Shown: piece after piece, positions 7,543-9,135 of the stretch
Layout of the letters: every line of letters starts with the position of its first letter
Position numbering within the stretch: position 1 is the first letter of the stretch
Origin: Pseudomonadota bacterium
GTDB taxonomy: Bacteria > Pseudomonadota > Alphaproteobacteria > Rhizobiales > Afifellaceae
Assembly: GCA_023417735.1 (NCBI GenBank)
Contig: JAEZEK010000078.1
Location: 1 to 9,135 of the forward strand
Direction of reading: 5' to 3'
Length of the DNA: 9,135 nucleotides
Program-made: the position numbers and the translations under genes
Notes under the pieces: generated by a model
Told to the model about the DNA's origin: nothing
What the model saw: the letters and a program-made list of their open reading frames with translations, nothing else
Database searches by the model: none

Positions 7543-7607
7543 GTGGTTGGTACTTTTGGTTGTATCATAACAATAGATTTATCAGTGGTTGCATATCGTG
7601 GTACTTT
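7543..7607 (+). promoter_or_regulatory. AT-rich island with 9-bp direct repeats
   Basis: The base composition drops sharply between corA and the peroxidase gene. The exact repeat TGGTACTTT occurs at 7548-7556 and 7599-7607, 51 bp apart, and GTGGTTG recurs at 7543 and 7585. Between them lies the very AT-rich GTATCATAACAATAGATTTA. It probably holds the peroxidase promoter; TTGGTT (7556-7561) with TATCAG (7580-7585, 18-nt spacer) is one weak candidate. The repeats might be regulator sites or a scar of a small excised element. Confidence 0.45.
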
Positions 7608-7637
7608 CCTCCCGCGGCTCGCAGAAGCCGAGGGAGG
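7608..7637 (+). promoter_or_regulatory. Leader hairpin covering the peroxidase ribosome site
   Basis: CCTCCC pairs with GGGAGG and, after one G/A mismatch, CGGCT pairs with AGCCG around the loop CGCAGA. The 3' arm GGGAGG (7632-7637) is the ribosome binding site for the ATG at 7644 (6 nt spacing). If formed in the mRNA, the stem would hide that site, suggesting translational control of the peroxidase. It is not a good intrinsic terminator, as no T run follows. Confidence 0.5.
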
Positions 7638-7643
7638 ACAGTC

Positions 7644-9135
7644 ATGAGACATGGCTTCGTTTCGACGCGGGGCATGAACGCCCCGCATTCGCGCTACTAC
7701 AATTCCGGGCGTTTCGGCCGGCTGTTCCCGACCCTTCCCCCGCAGGGCGACGTGCAGGACCGCTCCATGGTCGAGGCGCTCCTCAAGGTGGGCGACCTCG
7801 AGGACCGGGGCGGGATCATGGACCCTGGCGATGGCGACAATCCCGACAACCCGGCCATGTCGGCCGGGATGACCTTTCTCGGCCAGTTCCTCGACCACGA
7901 CATCACGTTCGACCCGACCTCCAGCCTGGAGCGGCAGCAGGACCCGGAGGCGATCACCAACTTCCGCACGCCCGCCTTCGAGCTCGACAGCGTCTACGGC
8001 TCGGGTCCAGGCGCCTCTCCGCACCTCTACGACCGGATCGTCGACGACGGCCGGACGAAGGTGCTCGTGGAGGCGATCCCCGGCTCCGACGGGGCGAGCG
8101 CGGACGGCACGGTGCGCTTCGACCTCCCGCGCAACAGCCAGGACCGGGCGCTCATCGGCGATCCGCGCAACGACGAGAACCTGATCATTGCGTAGCTCCA
8201 CCTGGCGTTCCTGAAGTTCCACAACGCCATCGTCGACGAGCTCCGCAACGCAGGTGCCTCGGACCCGGACATGCTCTTCGCCGAGGCGCAGAGGCTCGTG
8301 CGCTGGCATTATCAGTGGATCATCGTGCACGAGTTCCTGCCCGCGACCGTCGGGCAGGCGATGCTCGATTCCGTGCTGAACGAGCCCTGCCAGATCTACG
8401 ACTGGGACAACCTGCCCTTCATCCCGGTGGAGTTCTCGGTCGCCGCCTACCGTTTCGGCCACAGCCAGGTCCGGCCGCGCTACCTCGCCAATTTCGGCCC
8501 GCCGGGAGGGCCGCCGTTCGGAGCGCCCATCTTCGATTTCGGGCTCGATGCGGAGGACAAGGATCCGGAGGACTTGCGCGGCGGCAAGCGCGCGGCGCGG
8601 CGCTTCATCGACTGGCAGGGCTTCTTCGACTTCGACGGACAGAGTGCAACCCGCAACAAGGAGATCGACACGACGCTCTCGACCGCGCTGTTCAAGCTCC
8701 TCGGCATCCCCGAAGGCCAGCAGCGATCGCTCGCCCAGAGAAACCTCCTGCGCGGTCTGGCCTTCGGGCTCCCGTCCGGCCAGTCGGTCGCACGCCATCT
8801 CGGGCTCGAACCGCTCACCGCCGCGGACCTGGCGGACATCGGCGCCGTCGACCTGCGCCTCGCCACCGCAACCCCGCTCTGGTTCTACATCCTGCGCGAG
8901 GCGAAGGTGCAGGGCGAGGGCCGCCGTCTCGGCGAGGTCGGCGGGCGGATCGTCGCCGAGGTCTTCGTCGGGCTCCTGAAGGGCGACCGCAGCAGCTACC
9001 TCCGGCAGCACCCGAATTGGCGGCCGGAAGGCGGCTCCTTCGCCATGGCCGATCTCCTCAGGAAGGCCGGCGTCGTCGGCGCGAGACCGGCGGCGGCGGC
9101 CGGGGGGGGCCGGCGGCGCCGGTCCGGGCGTGCCG
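7644..9135 (+). pseudogene. Animal-type haem peroxidase, interrupted by in-frame TAG
   Basis: A bacterial member of the animal haem peroxidase superfamily (myeloperoxidase/lactoperoxidase fold). Codons 1-183 read through GRFGRLFPTLPP and the distal motif GQFLDHDITFD (Gln81, Asp84, His85, Asp86; in myeloperoxidase these positions are distal Gln, haem-ester Asp, distal His and a Ca2+ ligand). Then come LDSVYGS and GDPRNDE (Arg175 catalytic, Glu178 second haem ester). Codon 184 is TAG. The same frame then continues unbroken with LHLAFLKFHNAIVDEL, the proximal ligand region YRFGHSQVRPRY (His273), LLRGLAFGLPSGQ and FAMADLLRKAGVVG, to the window edge. Homologues have Gln at codon 184, so a single CAG-to-TAG change explains the break. 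The truncated 183-residue product (stop 8193-8195) lacks the proximal histidine and could not be an active peroxidase. No signal peptide is visible. ATG start with GGGAGG 6 nt upstream. The 3' end lies outside the window; a G8 run at 9102-9109 may be a second lesion. Readthrough or sequence error remain possible. Confidence 0.88.
8193..8195 (+). other. In-frame amber codon replacing conserved Gln
   Basis: The codons read ATC ATT GCG TAG CTC CAC; the family sequence here is LIIA-Q-LHLAFLKFHN. It separates the distal haem residues from the proximal histidine. About 940 nt downstream stay open in the same frame, so the change is recent, artefactual or bypassed. Confidence 0.9.

Noticed and set aside
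4548..9011. Minus-strand open frame of 1487 codons opposite the radical SAM, corA and peroxidase genes
   Set aside because: It is the antisense of three well-supported genes, ends inside tRNA-Pro, is rich in Arg/Asp/Glu/Val/Ala in a way typical of antisense GC-rich frames, and has no recognisable domain.
8271..9135. Translation restart at an ATG after the amber codon to give a separate second peroxidase protein
   Set aside because: No ribosome site precedes it and the product would lack the distal histidine, so a functional two-part enzyme is unlikely.

Overview
The window is uniformly GC-rich, with strong G/C preference at third codon positions. Its gene types are a Tat-dependent YkuD lipoprotein, a GlpD/GlpK pair, a bacterial animal-type haem peroxidase and a short stress-type membrane peptide. 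Together they point to an alphaproteobacterium, probably of the Hyphomicrobiales (Rhizobiales). That placement is inference from style and gene families; I could not compare against any genome.

Layout. Positions 1-2826 (minus strand) hold a glycerol-use operon: glpD (glycerol-3-phosphate dehydrogenase, TTG start) followed 25 bp later by glpK (glycerol kinase), which runs off the left edge. Upstream of glpD on the same strand is a 28-residue single-span membrane peptide (2945-3031), preceded by a possible general-stress (EcfG-type) promoter. Positions 3225-4285 (plus strand) hold a small exported protein of unknown function and a Tat/lipobox L,D-transpeptidase, closed by a near-perfect GC hairpin. 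A tRNA-Pro(CGG) gene lies on the minus strand (4494-4570), with a readable -35/-10 promoter and a terminator-like hairpin. Divergent from it, on the plus strand, are a radical SAM protein with a B12-binding-like N-terminus (4746-6515) and, 45 bp on, a CorA-type magnesium channel (6561-7529).

The right end is the most interesting part. An AT-rich island with two 9-bp direct repeats is followed by a hairpin that buries the ribosome binding site of a haem peroxidase gene (7644 to the window end). The peroxidase reading frame is interrupted at codon 184 by a single in-frame TAG exactly where the family normally has glutamine. The rest of the protein, including the proximal haem histidine, continues in frame for more than 300 codons. 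A run of eight G near the window end may mark a second lesion. The gene is therefore a recent pseudogene, a sequencing or assembly error, or a recoded/readthrough gene.

How the genes work together. GlpK phosphorylates glycerol and GlpD passes the electrons of glycerol-3-phosphate to the quinone pool. The YkuD enzyme acts on periplasmic peptidoglycan. CorA imports Mg2+. I see no mobile element, CRISPR array or integrase. Nothing here is clearly a new multi-gene system; the best leads are the interrupted peroxidase with its unusual leader, the small membrane peptide and the uncharacterised radical SAM protein.
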